A stretch of 50,413 bases of DNA from JAIEPT01 sp038217425 (GCA_038217425.1 JBBQPM010000030.1:1-50413); one strand, 5' to 3'. Counted from the first letter of the stretch, positions 32,746-41,204 are shown. Program-made: numbers and translations. Notes: generated by a model from the sequence alone, not told the origin.

Positions 32746-34605
32746 CTAAACGAATAAGCGCATGATGATGTTCCGCACGAGCTGCGGGTCGAAGCTCTTG
32801 TGGCAGATCGCCGAGGCGCCGAGCTTGTAGACCTCGCCGAGTTTGACCGGGTCGTACTCCGTCGTGACCATGACGATCGGCACGTCGGGGCGATGGCTTT
32901 GCTGGCGGATGAACTGCACGAGCTGCTTGCCGTCCATGTTGGGCATGTGGAAGTCGGTGACGACGAGATCGAAGCCGCGCTGCTGGAGCTGGGCGACCGC
33001 CTCGAGACCGTCGGCGGATTCGGTGAAGTGGGCGAAGCCAAGCGATTCGAGGACGCGCTGGATGCGCAGGCGCCACATGCCGCTGTCGTCGACGATCAGG
33101 ACCTGTTTGCCTTCGAGCCCGCCGACGGTGCCGCGCACGCCGTCGGCGTTCATGAGGCGCTCGAGGGCGGCGGAAAGTTGCAGGTGATCGAACGGCTTGG
33201 CGAGCATTTCAACGGCCGGCAGGCGCTCGATGCACGCCTGCGTTTCACTGGAAAGCTGGCTCGAAGACATGATCAACAGTCCGAGCCGCGCCCACGGCAT
33301 CTTCTCGCGCAGGTGCTCCGCCAACTCCACGCCCGTCATGTCGGAGAGCTGCATCGCCGTCAGGAGCAGCGTGGCCGGGAGTTCACTCAGTGCTTCGATG
33401 ACCTCGTGAGCCGTGCGAAAGATATAGACGTCATTGACGCCGAGCTGTTTGAGATGCTTCTGGATGACGCTCGCTTGCAGCTTGGACGGTTCCACGAGGA
33501 GGACCGTCGTCGATTCCGGCGCCCATGTCGGGCCCGCCGGCACGGAGCGCCGACTCAGCTGTTCGAGATGGAGCACGACCTCGGCCATCGACGCGAAACG
33601 ATCGCTGGGACGTTTGGCGACCATCTTCTGAAAAACGTCGTCCAAGAGTTCGGGGGCGTCGGGCCGGAACTGACGCAGCGAAGGCGCGGGATGTTCGCGA
33701 TGCGCGAGGATCTTGCCCGCGGGCGTCGGATCGTTGAAAAGGAGCCGGGCGGTGAGCAGATAGTAGAGCGTGCAGCCGAGGCTGTAGATGTCGGCCCGAT
33801 GGTCGACGGTGCTGGTGTCGTAGGCCTGCTCGGGGGACATGAAGTCGAGCGTGCCGGCGACGAAGCCTTTGCCGGTGGCGGCGTAGTCCTCGCGCAGGGC
33901 GTCCTGAAGCTGCAGATGCGCCAGGCCGAGGTCGGCGACTTTGACGACGCCGCGCAGATCGCGCATGAGGTTCGCCGGCTTCACGTCGCGATGCACGATG
34001 CCGTGCGCGTGCGCGAAGCCCAATCCCTCGGCCGCCTGGCGAATCGCGGAGATGCCTTCGTCGATCGTGAGGGGTCCGGTCTTTTGCAAGATCTGCTCGA
34101 GATCGGTCCCTTCGACGTATTCCATGACGAGGTAGAAGCCGATGTCGGCCTCGTCGGCATCGAACGCGGCAATGACGTTGGGATGATTGAGCCGCGCGGA
34201 GGCGTGGACTTCGCGTAAGTAGCGGGGCACGAAATCGTCGTCGCCCAGCGGGTTGCGGCGCATGACCTTGAGGGCGACGACGCGGTTCATGCGGAGATGG
34301 AGGGCGCGGTACACGACGCCCATGCCGCCTTGGCCGATGACGTTGAGCAGGAGGTAGTTGCCGACCCGTAGTTCTTTGCCCAGGCCGGCTTCGATTTCGC
34401 TGGCCTGGAAGGGGGTGAGGATTCCCTCGGCGAGCAGATCCTTGAGGACGCGGCGCGGATCGCGTGGCCCGTCGTGGTGCGACCCGCGCATGCGCGTGAG
34501 GAACGCCTGATACGCCCCCTCCGCCATCACGCCGATCTCGACCAGGCATTTCTTGATCGCCTCGGTCGTGAGCGGCGTGCTCGATCCTTGGTGCGGCTTG
34601 CTCAT
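32746..34605 (-). CDS. Serine/threonine kinase fused to two receiver domains
   Basis: The 619-residue protein begins with a short helical planctomycete-type region, then a Hanks kinase: glycine loop GQGGMGVVY (91-99), lysine K113, catalytic HRDVKPAN (205-212), DLG (225-227) and SPEQ. Two receiver domains follow. The first (about 366-485) lacks the phospho-acceptor: Ala417 replaces the Asp in LLLTAMQLSDMTG and the acidic pair is absent, but K470 remains. The second (about 501-617) is canonical with D506/D507, D551 in VVTDFHMPNMDG and K603. Kinase-REC-REC order is unusual. The start at 34605 overlaps the preceding stop by four bases (ATGA), coupling it to a DUF4886 gene. No signal peptide. It may link serine/threonine to two-component signalling. 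Confidence 0.9.
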   Translation of the reverse strand: MSKPHQGSSTPLTTEAIKKCLVEIGVMAEGAYQAFLTRMRGSHHDGPRDPRRVLKDLLAEGILTPFQASEIEAGLGKELRVGNYLLLNVIGQGGMGVVYRALHLRMNRVVALKVMRRNPLGDDDFVPRYLREVHASARLNHPNVIAAFDADEADIGFYLVMEYVEGTDLEQILQKTGPLTIDEGISAIRQAAEGLGFAHAHGIVHRDVKPANLMRDLRGVVKVADLGLAHLQLQDALREDYAATGKGFVAGTLDFMSPEQAYDTSTVDHRADIYSLGCTLYYLLTARLLFNDPTPAGKILAHREHPAPSLRQFRPDAPELLDDVFQKMVAKRPSDRFASMAEVVLHLEQLSRRSVPAGPTWAPESTTVLLVEPSKLQASVIQKHLKQLGVNDVYIFRTAHEVIEALSELPATLLLTAMQLSDMTGVELAEHLREKMPWARLGLLIMSSSQLSSETQACIERLPAVEMLAKPFDHLQLSAALERLMNADGVRGTVGGLEGKQVLIVDDSGMWRLRIQRVLESLGFAHFTESADGLEAVAQLQQRGFDLVVTDFHMPNMDGKQLVQFIRQQSHRPDVPIVMVTTEYDPVKLGEVYKLGASAICHKSFDPQLVRNIIMRLFV

Positions 34606-35540
34606 GGGGTCTTGGCCCGTTGCTGTACGGCTTTGTGGGCAGTCTCTTGCAGATACCGCGCCGTCGCGGCGTCCATCCCGCCGGGCCGAAAGGGGTTGCC
34701 GACGCTGCTCTCCTGGTAAAGAATCTCGAAAAAGACGCACGCGCCCAGGTACTGCCCCGCGTTGTTGGCGTGATGCCCGTCGATGCCGAGCGCGATCTTG
34801 CCGTCCTTCGCTTTCCCCCAGCGATACCCCGTGTGCAGGGAATTTTTCTCGTCGGGTAACGCCGGCTGTTTCGCGTTCTTGAAGTCGAACTTCTTGTCGA
34901 GCTGGTAACCCCAGTTCGGATCCGTGTCGGCCAAGTAGAGCGCAGCGCCCACGGGAATGATGCGTATGCCGAGTTCCTTGGCGATGGTTTCGTAGGCATT
35001 GGCGAGGCCGTCGTACATCGCTTTTTGCGTCGCGGGTTCGCCGGGCTTGTCGGAGGGTTTGGTGAAGCGCGGATCGTCGCTGCGGTAGGCCCAGGTCTGA
35101 TGGATGAGGATCTCGGCCTTGGGGGCGGCTTTCTTGATCGTCGCGTGCAACTTGCCCGCGAAGGGCCGATACGTGGCCAGATCGTGGCTCTTGATGCTGG
35201 CCTGCTGGATGGTGACGAAGTCCCAGTCGCCCTCGGCGAGCACCTGGGTCAGACTTTGCTTGCCGTAGAGCCCCTTCTCGTCTTTGGGATCGCGTTCGAA
35301 CGCTTCCGCCTTGCTGGCGTGAAGCTCCAAGCTGGCGCCGCCGATCGAGAGCGGACGATGCACGAGCGTATGGCCCGCCGCTTCGACGAGGTCTTTCAAA
35401 TAGCGGGTCGCGTTCTGCGAGAAGCTGTTGCCGACCGTGACCAGGCGAACGGTTTTCGGTTTACCGGCCGGTTTGACGTCCTGGGCGAAAACACCGGTCG
35501 GCAACACAAGCAAGACGAACAGGAAGAACGAACGAAGCAT
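34602..35540 (-). CDS. Secreted SGNH-type hydrolase, DUF4886
   Basis: The 312-residue protein has a signal peptide (MLRSFFLFVLLVLPTGVFA) and an SGNH/GDSL-like fold: first block VTVGNSFSQNATRYLKDLV (catalytic Ser in GNSFS), later block IGGASLELHASK, then GIDGHHANNAGQYLGACVF near the C-terminus with the likely catalytic His. These match DUF4886, a presumed secreted esterase-type hydrolase. The start chosen is ATG 35540 since it begins the signal peptide. Its stop overlaps the start of the kinase gene by four bases, so the two are translationally coupled although one product is exported and the other cytoplasmic. The acyl or sugar substrate is unknown. Confidence 0.8.
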   Translation of the reverse strand: MLRSFFLFVLLVLPTGVFAQDVKPAGKPKTVRLVTVGNSFSQNATRYLKDLVEAAGHTLVHRPLSIGGASLELHASKAEAFERDPKDEKGLYGKQSLTQVLAEGDWDFVTIQQASIKSHDLATYRPFAGKLHATIKKAAPKAEILIHQTWAYRSDDPRFTKPSDKPGEPATQKAMYDGLANAYETIAKELGIRIIPVGAALYLADTDPNWGYQLDKKFDFKNAKQPALPDEKNSLHTGYRWGKAKDGKIALGIDGHHANNAGQYLGACVFFEILYQESSVGNPFRPGGMDAATARYLQETAHKAVQQRAKTP

Positions 35541-35628
35541 TGGCGTTCTCGGGCTATGGGAAGGTTCGGGGTATTCGGACAGCGCCATTTTGGTACTACG
35601 GGCAATCGACGGCTGGGGTGATCTTCCT

Positions 35629-35812
35629 CGGCCTGTAAGGCCGCCTCTTACAGCCCAGGCCGTGAGGCCTGGGTAAGAGTAAAGCCTAGATCGGCCCTGT
35701 AGGGGCCGCTCGATAGCCGCCTGCTACCCGAGCGGTCCCTACAGGGCCGACTACATACATTTACGTACCCAGGCCTCACGGCCTGGGCTGTAAGAGGCGG
35801 CCCTTCAGGCCG
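35629..35812. repeat. Nested palindromes, CAGGCCTCACGG family
   Basis: Outer arms 35629-35675 and 35766-35812 pair over 47 bases with two mismatches. Inside lies a second palindrome (35691-35712 with 35729-35750; one mismatch in 22). The element fills most of the 417-bp gap between the DUF4886 and S9 peptidase genes; no gene is seen there. Confidence 0.9.
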
Positions 35813-35957
35813 AATTACAGAACGCCCCATTTAGAGCCACGCACCTGGACGCAGTCTGAAATCTGCCTTGCCCGATGCGACTGGCGGCGTCATCCAACTA
35901 TTTCGCCAGGATACCCGCTTTCCCCGGCAGCGTCCAATCGTGCAGATCCTCCGGCCG

Positions 35958-38066
35958 CTACTTTCCGCCCGGCTCCACGTACTTCGTCAACCAGCGGAAC
36001 ACCTCGCGGTGCCAGTATTGGCTATTTCGCGGCTTCAGCACCCAGTGCCCCTCGTCGGGGAAGTTGATGAACTTGCTCGGCACGCCCAGACGCTGCATCG
36101 TCGTGAACGCCTGGATCCCCTCGCTGACCGGCACGCGGAAGTCGAGGTCGTTGTGGATGATGAGCATCGGCGTCTTGAACTTGGCGGCGAGGCGGTGCGG
36201 CGAATGCTTCTCGTACGACTCCCGATTCTTGCCCCACGGGGGACCGCCGTGCTCCCATTCGTCGAACCAAATCTCCTCCGTCGTGGCGTACATGCTCTCG
36301 AAGTTGTAGACGCCGCAATGGTTGATCAGGGTCTTGAACTTGGTCGTATTCCCCTGGAACCAGTTCATCATGTAGCCGCCGAAGGACGCGCCGGCGGAGG
36401 CCATGCGGTCCGCATCGATCCAGGGTTGCTTTTCGAGATGAGTGAGGCCGGCCATCAAATCCTCGTAGCACTTGCCGCCCCAGTCGCCGGAGATTTCGTC
36501 GACGTACTGTTGGCCAAAACCGGTGCTGCCGCGCGGATTGGGCAGGGCGACGACGTACCCTTGCGCCGCCCAGATCTGCGGATTCCAGCGGAAACTCCAG
36601 CCGTCCTCCCACGCCCCTTGAGGCCCGCCGTGCACGAGAAACGCGAGGGGCCATTTCTTCTTGGCGTCAAAGCCCGGCGGCTTGAGGATCCACATCTGCA
36701 TCGGCGTCCCCCCGGCGCCCAGGACGTTCACCGATTCGGGGATGCCGAGGTCGAGTTCCTTGAGCAGCGCCGTGTTCGCCTGCGAGACGTTCTTGACGTT
36801 GAGGTCGGCGCCGTGCTTGACGCAGACGAAGACCTCGTTGGGATGATGCATCGCCGAGCGCGCGAAACTCAGTACCTGACCGTCGCGCGAGCAGGTCAGG
36901 CTGTGCGTCGAATGCTCCATGAGGAACGTGAAACCCGCGTCGCCGTCGGTGCGCGTGAGGTTCGTCGAGAAATAGTACGACTTGCCCCGTTCTTCCGAGC
37001 CGAAGTAGATCGTGTTCGAGTCTTCGAGCCAGACGAAACTGTCGACGTTGCCGGTGAACTCGGCAGTCAGGCTCTTGGGGAACGCCTTGGCGTCGGCGGG
37101 GACGATGATGAGTTGCCAGCGATCGGCCTCAGCGCCGGGCCGTTTTTGGGCGCGGTAGGCGAGCCATTTGCCGTCGGGCGAAAACTGCGGCCCCGAGTCT
37201 GCGGCCGGGTTTGCCTTGGTGAGGCATTCCCAGTCCTTCGTGCCGCCGGTCACGGGAACCTTGCACAGGTCGAAGTTCGTGCTCCAGGCTTCGTCCTTCT
37301 CGGGGACGGCGGTGAAGACCAGATGCTTGCCGTCGGGCGTGAACGTGAAATCGTCGCCGACGGAGAATGTCGACGACGTCGGATAGGCGTCGCGATCGCC
37401 GGGGGTGACGTCCTTGGGCTCGCCGGCGGCGTTGTTGGCGTAGGAGACGACGAAGAGGTGTTGGCGTTTGTCGTCGACGTACTCGTCCCAGTGCCGGAAG
37501 AAGAGTTTCGTAAAGACTTTCGCCTTGACCGGATTGGCGTCCTGTTCGTCGCTGCGTTTTTTGTTGAGGGCGTCGCTCTCGGCGAAGGGTTTCTCGGAAT
37601 ATTCGGGCCAGACGGCGGAGACGAAGGCGATCTGCTTGCCGTCGCGGGACCAGACGCCGGTGGAGGCGCCGGTGCTGATCGTGGTGAGTTGTTTGGCTTC
37701 GCCGCCGTCGAGCGGGATGATCCAGAGTTGGCTCGAGCTGGAGCGCGACGATTCGAAGAGGATCGACTTGCCGTCGGGGCTCCAGCGCGGATGGCGATCG
37801 CTCTTGGCGGTCGTGGTGAGCTGTTTGGGCGGCAGCTTCTTGTCGAGATCGGTGGAGGCGAGCCAAAGGTTGGTGCTGACCTTGTTGCCGGCGAGGTCGA
37901 CGGCGCCCTGAGCGTAGACGACCCATTTGCCGTCCGGGCTGATCTGCGGATCGGCGACGCGTTTGAAGCGAAAGAGATCGTCGATCTGCATGGCCCGCGG
38001 CTTGGCGTCTTGAGCGGCCGCGAGAGAGGGAACGAAAGCGAGGGCGAGGGTGAGCAGACGGATCAT
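35958..38066 (-). CDS. Secreted S9-family prolyl oligopeptidase
   Basis: The 702-residue protein has a signal peptide (MIRLLTLALAFVPSLAAA), a TolB/beta-propeller domain (repeats such as PDGKWVVY, SPDGKSILFESS, SRDGKQIAFVS, TPDGKHLVFTA), and a C-terminal alpha/beta-hydrolase peptidase. The catalytic triad is Ser561 (GASFGGYM), Asp642 (NDLDFRVP) and His674 (DEGHW). Length and layout match S9 oligopeptidases of the DPP/acylaminoacyl type, which cut short peptides. The start at 38066 follows AAAGGA. It is probably periplasmic and used for peptide uptake, which is inference. The gene is isolated, with a palindrome downstream and a small plus-strand gene upstream. Confidence 0.93.
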   Translation of the reverse strand: MIRLLTLALAFVPSLAAAQDAKPRAMQIDDLFRFKRVADPQISPDGKWVVYAQGAVDLAGNKVSTNLWLASTDLDKKLPPKQLTTTAKSDRHPRWSPDGKSILFESSRSSSSQLWIIPLDGGEAKQLTTISTGASTGVWSRDGKQIAFVSAVWPEYSEKPFAESDALNKKRSDEQDANPVKAKVFTKLFFRHWDEYVDDKRQHLFVVSYANNAAGEPKDVTPGDRDAYPTSSTFSVGDDFTFTPDGKHLVFTAVPEKDEAWSTNFDLCKVPVTGGTKDWECLTKANPAADSGPQFSPDGKWLAYRAQKRPGAEADRWQLIIVPADAKAFPKSLTAEFTGNVDSFVWLEDSNTIYFGSEERGKSYYFSTNLTRTDGDAGFTFLMEHSTHSLTCSRDGQVLSFARSAMHHPNEVFVCVKHGADLNVKNVSQANTALLKELDLGIPESVNVLGAGGTPMQMWILKPPGFDAKKKWPLAFLVHGGPQGAWEDGWSFRWNPQIWAAQGYVVALPNPRGSTGFGQQYVDEISGDWGGKCYEDLMAGLTHLEKQPWIDADRMASAGASFGGYMMNWFQGNTTKFKTLINHCGVYNFESMYATTEEIWFDEWEHGGPPWGKNRESYEKHSPHRLAAKFKTPMLIIHNDLDFRVPVSEGIQAFTTMQRLGVPSKFINFPDEGHWVLKPRNSQYWHREVFRWLTKYVEPGGK

Positions 38067-38203
38067 GCCTGGTCCTTTCGGTGGTCGACTTGAGGCTGTC
38101 GTACATCGTAGGGCACATGCAGCACGACGTCGACCCAAGACCGTCATGAAAAGCTGGGAAGCTCTTCGCTGCGTTCCGCTTCGAAGCTCGGTATACTAAC
38201 GTG

Positions 38204-38248
38204 ATGGAGAAGTCACCAAGATCACCAACGTCGCACTCTCTGAAATGA
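38204..38248 (+). CDS. Possible 14-residue leader peptide
   Basis: ATG 38204 reads MEKSPRSPTSHSLK and stops at a TGA overlapping the next ATG at 38245 (ATGA). A TATACT box (38192-38197) lies six bases before it, so transcription would start at or near this ATG. It may couple translation of the next gene, which has no ribosome site of its own. It could also be chance. Confidence 0.25.
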   Translation: MEKSPRSPTSHSLK

Positions 38249-38562
38249 AACGCTTGAGCGAAGAACTCGCAGCCCAGTCCTCCGCGATCAAGGCCGAGTT
38301 CAGAATCTTTCCCTCCGGGAGTGCGATGTTGGACATTCACACCGGCTCACGTGCGTTCGTGATGGCCTACTCTCCCAAGGAGGGGTTTGGGGTCGACGAG
38401 TTGCACCCCGATGATGGGTTCGGCACAGGGTATCGGTATTTTTTCGAGACCTTCGAGCCGGCCGCCCGTAAGCTTCGGTCGTTGGCCGGCGCCGATCTGC
38501 CGAGTGAAACGCCGTTGCTTTCGTTTCCCCAAGTCGTTGAACGCAATGGCGAATTCGTTTAG
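38245..38562 (+). CDS. Small soluble protein of unknown function
   Basis: This 105-residue protein begins MKRLSEELAAQSSAIKAEFR and includes FPSGSAMLDIHTGSRAFVMAY and GTGYRYFFETFEPAARKLRS. The alternating strands and final helices look like a single compact alpha/beta domain, similar in size to immunity proteins, but I do not recognise a family. No ribosome site precedes the ATG; a 14-codon reading upstream overlaps the start, so translational coupling is possible. The stop codon lies inside a long palindrome (38553-38596) that probably ends transcription. Real but small; function unknown. Confidence 0.55.
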   Translation: MKRLSEELAAQSSAIKAEFRIFPSGSAMLDIHTGSRAFVMAYSPKEGFGVDELHPDDGFGTGYRYFFETFEPAARKLRSLAGADLPSETPLLSFPQVVERNGEFV

Positions 38563-38596
38563 CGCTCGCACGATGTCTTGCGAGCGCTAAACGAAT
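38553..38596. terminator. Perfect 18-bp palindrome between convergent genes
   Basis: ATTCGTTTAGCGCTCGCA pairs exactly with TGCGAGCGCTAAACGAAT around an 8-base loop. It overlaps the stop of the small gene and lies 12 bases from the end of the opposite secreted protein gene, so it can act in both directions. There is no T tract, so it is a palindrome with likely terminator-like effect. Confidence 0.7.
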
Positions 38597-38608
38597 GTCG
38601 CCGAGCGT

Positions 38609-39472
38609 TTACCGATGAGCGACGCAGTCGCGGTAACCGACCGCCACGTTTCGGCGAAAATGGGCCGCCGGCTCGCATGGCGCCGTCACGCAGTGGTTCA
38701 CCACCACCACGGTCCGGCAGATCGTCTGCGGCACATACCGCACGCATGTCACCGTCTCCGTGTACGGCACCGCCACCCGCACCGTTCGCGTCGCCTTGCA
38801 CGGCACTTGCCGGGGTACCGTCACGCAGTATGTCTCCACGCGGGGCCGAGCTTCGATGCGGAAGTCCTGCACCGCGCACTTTTCCTCGCACCACACCGTT
38901 CGGCACACCGGCACCTGAATCGTCTCGGGAACCCGGCACGCCACCTTGCGTTCGATCGTCACCTGGTAGTCTTCGTATTGCGGGCAGACGCGCCAGTACT
39001 TCACGACCTTGAAGTGCGTGTTTTGCGACACGATCGTGCACGGGTAACACGCATGTCCCACGGTCACCGTCTCCGTGCAGGCGAGCGTCTTCGTCTCCCA
39101 GTGGCCCTGAGCGACGACCCGGCGTTTGGTGATCGTTTCCGGCACGCACTTGAAAACAGTCCGCATGACCGTTTGCTCCTGCGTCTCGGTGACTTCCTTG
39201 GGCACCTTGCGCAAGATCCAGCGCGTGAACGGAACCTTGACGCGATCCGTGACCGTGCGTTCGCGGTTCTCCTGACAATATTCGATGCGGAACGTATCGA
39301 AGGTTTCGGTGCGGAACTCGAAGCGATACGCGATTCGCTCGACCGTGTATTCTTGCGGAACGAGTCGGGTGAAGACGCACGGAGGCGGCACGCCGTTATC
39401 GCTGGCGCGGGCGGTCGTGTCGGAGGCGAGGGTGAGAGTGAGGGCGAGCAGCGTGAGCGATTTGCGGAACAT
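38609..39472 (-). CDS. Secreted Cys-rich protein with Thr/Val/Arg repeats
   Basis: The 287-residue protein has a signal peptide (MFRKSLTLLALTLTLASDTTARA) and a repetitive, almost all-beta body. Short stretches such as YTVERIAYRFEFRTETF, TETVTVGHACYPCTI and RVAVPYTETVTCVRYVPQTI alternate Thr/Val/Arg/Tyr with many Cys. The first ATG has AGGAG eight bases away. It matches a family of planctomycete secreted repeat proteins seen in many copies, which may form cross-linked surface layers; that role is unproven. It is convergent with the small plus-strand gene, and a palindrome lies between. It is upstream of a groES-terminator region on the same strand. Confidence 0.75.
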   Translation of the reverse strand: MFRKSLTLLALTLTLASDTTARASDNGVPPPCVFTRLVPQEYTVERIAYRFEFRTETFDTFRIEYCQENRERTVTDRVKVPFTRWILRKVPKEVTETQEQTVMRTVFKCVPETITKRRVVAQGHWETKTLACTETVTVGHACYPCTIVSQNTHFKVVKYWRVCPQYEDYQVTIERKVACRVPETIQVPVCRTVWCEEKCAVQDFRIEARPRVETYCVTVPRQVPCKATRTVRVAVPYTETVTCVRYVPQTICRTVVVVNHCVTAPCEPAAHFRRNVAVGYRDCVAHR

Positions 39473-39555
39473 GGTGATCTCCTTCGGAGTCGGGGTGTCG
39501 GGAAGTCGTGACACCGAGCTATCGCGAAGGAGGAGTCGACAGGACGAGCGGGCGC

Positions 39556-39594
39556 AAAAAAAGGCGAGCGGGGGACTGACGTCTCCCGCTCGCC
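39556..39594 (-). terminator. Intrinsic terminator of groES, built from a GGCGAGCGGG-family palindrome
   Basis: On the minus strand, 39594-39563 forms a GC-rich hairpin followed by seven T residues (A tract at 39556-39562). It lies 18 bases beyond the groES stop. A fuller copy of the palindrome is at 46847-46964. Confidence 0.85.
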
Positions 39595-39612
39595 GATGTA
39601 TTTCGGAAACGC

Positions 39613-39900
39613 TTAGCCGAGAATGGCGAGGACGTCGTCCTCGGACATGATCAGGTATTCTTCGCCGTCGACGTTGACTTCGTTGCCGGCATAGGAGGAA
39701 AAGAGGACGCGGTCGCCTTCCTTGACCTGGAACGCGGCCCGCTTGCCCGATTCCAGGAGCTTGCCGTCGCCGACCGAGAGAACCTTGCCCTGCTTGGGCT
39801 TTTCCTTGGCCGTGTCGGGCAAAAGAATGCCGCCAGCGGTCTTGTCTTCAGCTTCCAGACGCTTGACGACGATCTTGTCGTTCAGGGGTACGACTTTCAT
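39613..39900 (-). CDS. groES: Co-chaperonin GroES
   Basis: The 95-residue protein is a complete GroES. It begins MKVVPLNDKIVVKRLEAEDKTA and contains the mobile loop region GGILLPDTAKEKPKQGKVLS, and ends EDDVLAILG. GroES caps GroEL rings in the cytoplasm. No groEL gene is adjacent; dispersed and multiple groES/groEL genes are known from planctomycetes. It follows a response regulator gene by 36 bp on the same strand and may be cotranscribed. It ends with a strong intrinsic terminator. No CIRCE element was seen upstream. Confidence 0.95.
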   Translation of the reverse strand: MKVVPLNDKIVVKRLEAEDKTAGGILLPDTAKEKPKQGKVLSVGDGKLLESGKRAAFQVKEGDRVLFSSYAGNEVNVDGEEYLIMSEDDVLAILG

Positions 39901-39936
39901 GACGCGACTACCTCATAGGAGTGAATGAAACGCGAA

Positions 39937-40329
39937 TTACGAATTTTGATGCCGATCAAGAGCCCGAATCATCGTGTATAAAAGCACGTACTTGCTGACC
40001 GGTTTGGGAATCACACTGTACGCCTGCATCCTCAGGGCCTGACGCCGAAGTTCGTCGGTAGCATCGGCAGTGACCAGGATGCAGGGCAAACTCTGGTAAA
40101 GTTGATGTACGATTTGCAGCAACTCGAGGCCAGTCATGCGCGGCATGTGCATATCGAACAGGGCCAGGTGGATCGGCTGCTTCCGGAAGATCTCCAGCGC
40201 CTCCTCCGCGTTCTGCGCGAGGTGAGTGCGATATCCTTCCGGTTCGACGATTTCGCGCAGCGCTTCCCGGCTGCCCACGTCGTCGTCGGCGATCAGAATG
40301 GAGAACGGTTTCTCGTGTTGGGTAACCAT
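39937..40329 (-). CDS. Single-domain response regulator
   Basis: The 130-residue protein is a lone receiver domain. The acidic cluster ADDD is at residues 14-17, the phospho-acceptor is D59 in LALFDMHMPRMTG, and PKP near residue 109 holds the conserved lysine. There is no output domain, so it acts by protein-protein contact, as CheY or Spo0F do. No kinase gene is nearby. It begins at 40329 and is followed by groES after 36 bp, so the genes may share a transcript; any functional link between the two is unclear. Confidence 0.88.
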   Translation of the reverse strand: MVTQHEKPFSILIADDDVGSREALREIVEPEGYRTHLAQNAEEALEIFRKQPIHLALFDMHMPRMTGLELLQIVHQLYQSLPCILVTADATDELRRQALRMQAYSVIPKPVSKYVLLYTMIRALDRHQNS

Positions 40330-40526
40330 AACGCCAGTGCCTCAATCCGACCTATTCGAGGGAGCAAATCTCGTACCGGCGCAGCCGACAGCCGCTTGCT
40401 CGAATGTAACTGATTGATACACTGAAACATGTGGCGAAAAAATTGTCAAGCCCGATGCCGCGAGTGAGCTGCGAAACCTGCCAACTTCCCGGGCGTCGGC
40501 TGTCAATTTGACGTGTTGGGAGGAAC

Positions 40527-40558
40527 TTGACGCTGGCAGGAGCCTGCGGTAATATAAT
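40527..40558 (+). promoter_or_regulatory. Candidate promoter of the toxin-antitoxin pair
   Basis: TTGACG (40527-40532) and TATAAT (40553-40558) precede the toxin start at 40580. The spacer is 20 bases, longer than the usual 17, so the -35 is weak. Two TTGACG copies lie in this region (also 40508-40513). Confidence 0.45.
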
Positions 40559-40579
40559 TCCACAGACGGAGAGCAGATT

Positions 40580-40846
40580 ATGGCTTTCGACACGATTCTG
40601 TGGGATCTCGACGATGACCCCAGCGGCAATGTGCAGCACTGTGCCGAACATGGAATCACGCAGGACAAAGTGGAAGATGTCTTTCAAAACCCGACCGACG
40701 CGGATGTCAGCCGATCCTCGGGTAGGCCCGTGGACTTTGGCGATACAAGAACCGGTCGGCATCTGATGGTCGTTTACGAACAAATCGATGCGGAGACGGT
40801 CTACCCCGTGACGGCTTACGAAGTTCAAAGGAGGCGACGTTCATGA
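40580..40846 (+). CDS. BrnT-like toxin candidate
   Basis: This 88-residue protein begins MAFDTILWDLDDDPSGNVQH and contains HGITQDKVEDVFQNPTDADV, FGDTRTGRHLMVVYEQID and VYPVTAYEVQRRR. The N-terminal WD-x6-N pattern, the HGI-x-VEDVF helix and the closing strands are those of BrnT-type (RelE-fold) ribonuclease toxins. It overlaps the next gene by four bases (ATGA) and has its own promoter-like region, the usual arrangement of a toxin followed by an XRE antitoxin. Substrate cleavage and toxicity are unproven. The region around it is less GC-rich than most of the window. Confidence 0.65.
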   Translation: MAFDTILWDLDDDPSGNVQHCAEHGITQDKVEDVFQNPTDADVSRSSGRPVDFGDTRTGRHLMVVYEQIDAETVYPVTAYEVQRRRRS

Positions 40847-41181
40847 AACGTATCACCCGAAACCGAACGCTCAGCCCAGAGGAGACCGCCAAGCTCACGG
40901 CTGTCCGGGAGCAGGTCGCAGAGGAAGTCCCCGAGTTGATCGCTCGCCATCACGAGCGCGTGGAGACGCTCGAAGCCTTGCAAGGTTTATTCGCCCAGCT
41001 GAAGGCCGCGCGCGAAGCGAAAGGCCTGAGCCTCGCCGATCTTACGGACCTCACCGGCATGGATCGCTCGGCGCTCTCCAAGCTCGAGACTGGCCAACGC
41101 GCCAATCCAACCGTGGACACGCTCGTCCGCTACGCCGAGGCGGTCGGCAAGCATCTCGTGGTCTCTCTGACCGACGCGTGA
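40843..41181 (+). CDS. XRE-family HTH antitoxin candidate
   Basis: The 112-residue protein has a helix-turn-helix of the XRE type at about residues 55-108: KAAREAKGLSLADLTDLTGM, then DRSALSKLETGQRANPTVDT. An acidic helical N-terminus (TLSPEETAKLTAVREQVAEE) would bind the toxin. AAAGGAGG lies before the ATG and the start overlaps the toxin stop by four bases. This is a typical antitoxin that represses its own operon; operator sites are not seen clearly. Toxin first and antitoxin second is common for HigBA-like and BrnT/XRE modules. Confidence 0.8.
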   Translation: MKRITRNRTLSPEETAKLTAVREQVAEEVPELIARHHERVETLEALQGLFAQLKAAREAKGLSLADLTDLTGMDRSALSKLETGQRANPTVDTLVRYAEAVGKHLVVSLTDA

Positions 41182-41204
41182 TGCGATGGCGGCGGAATAT
41201 GACA

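Noticed and set aside
35868..38093. 741-residue plus-strand reading opposite the S9 peptidase
   Set aside because: Mirror frame of a gene with an intact catalytic triad; no motif and no ribosome site.
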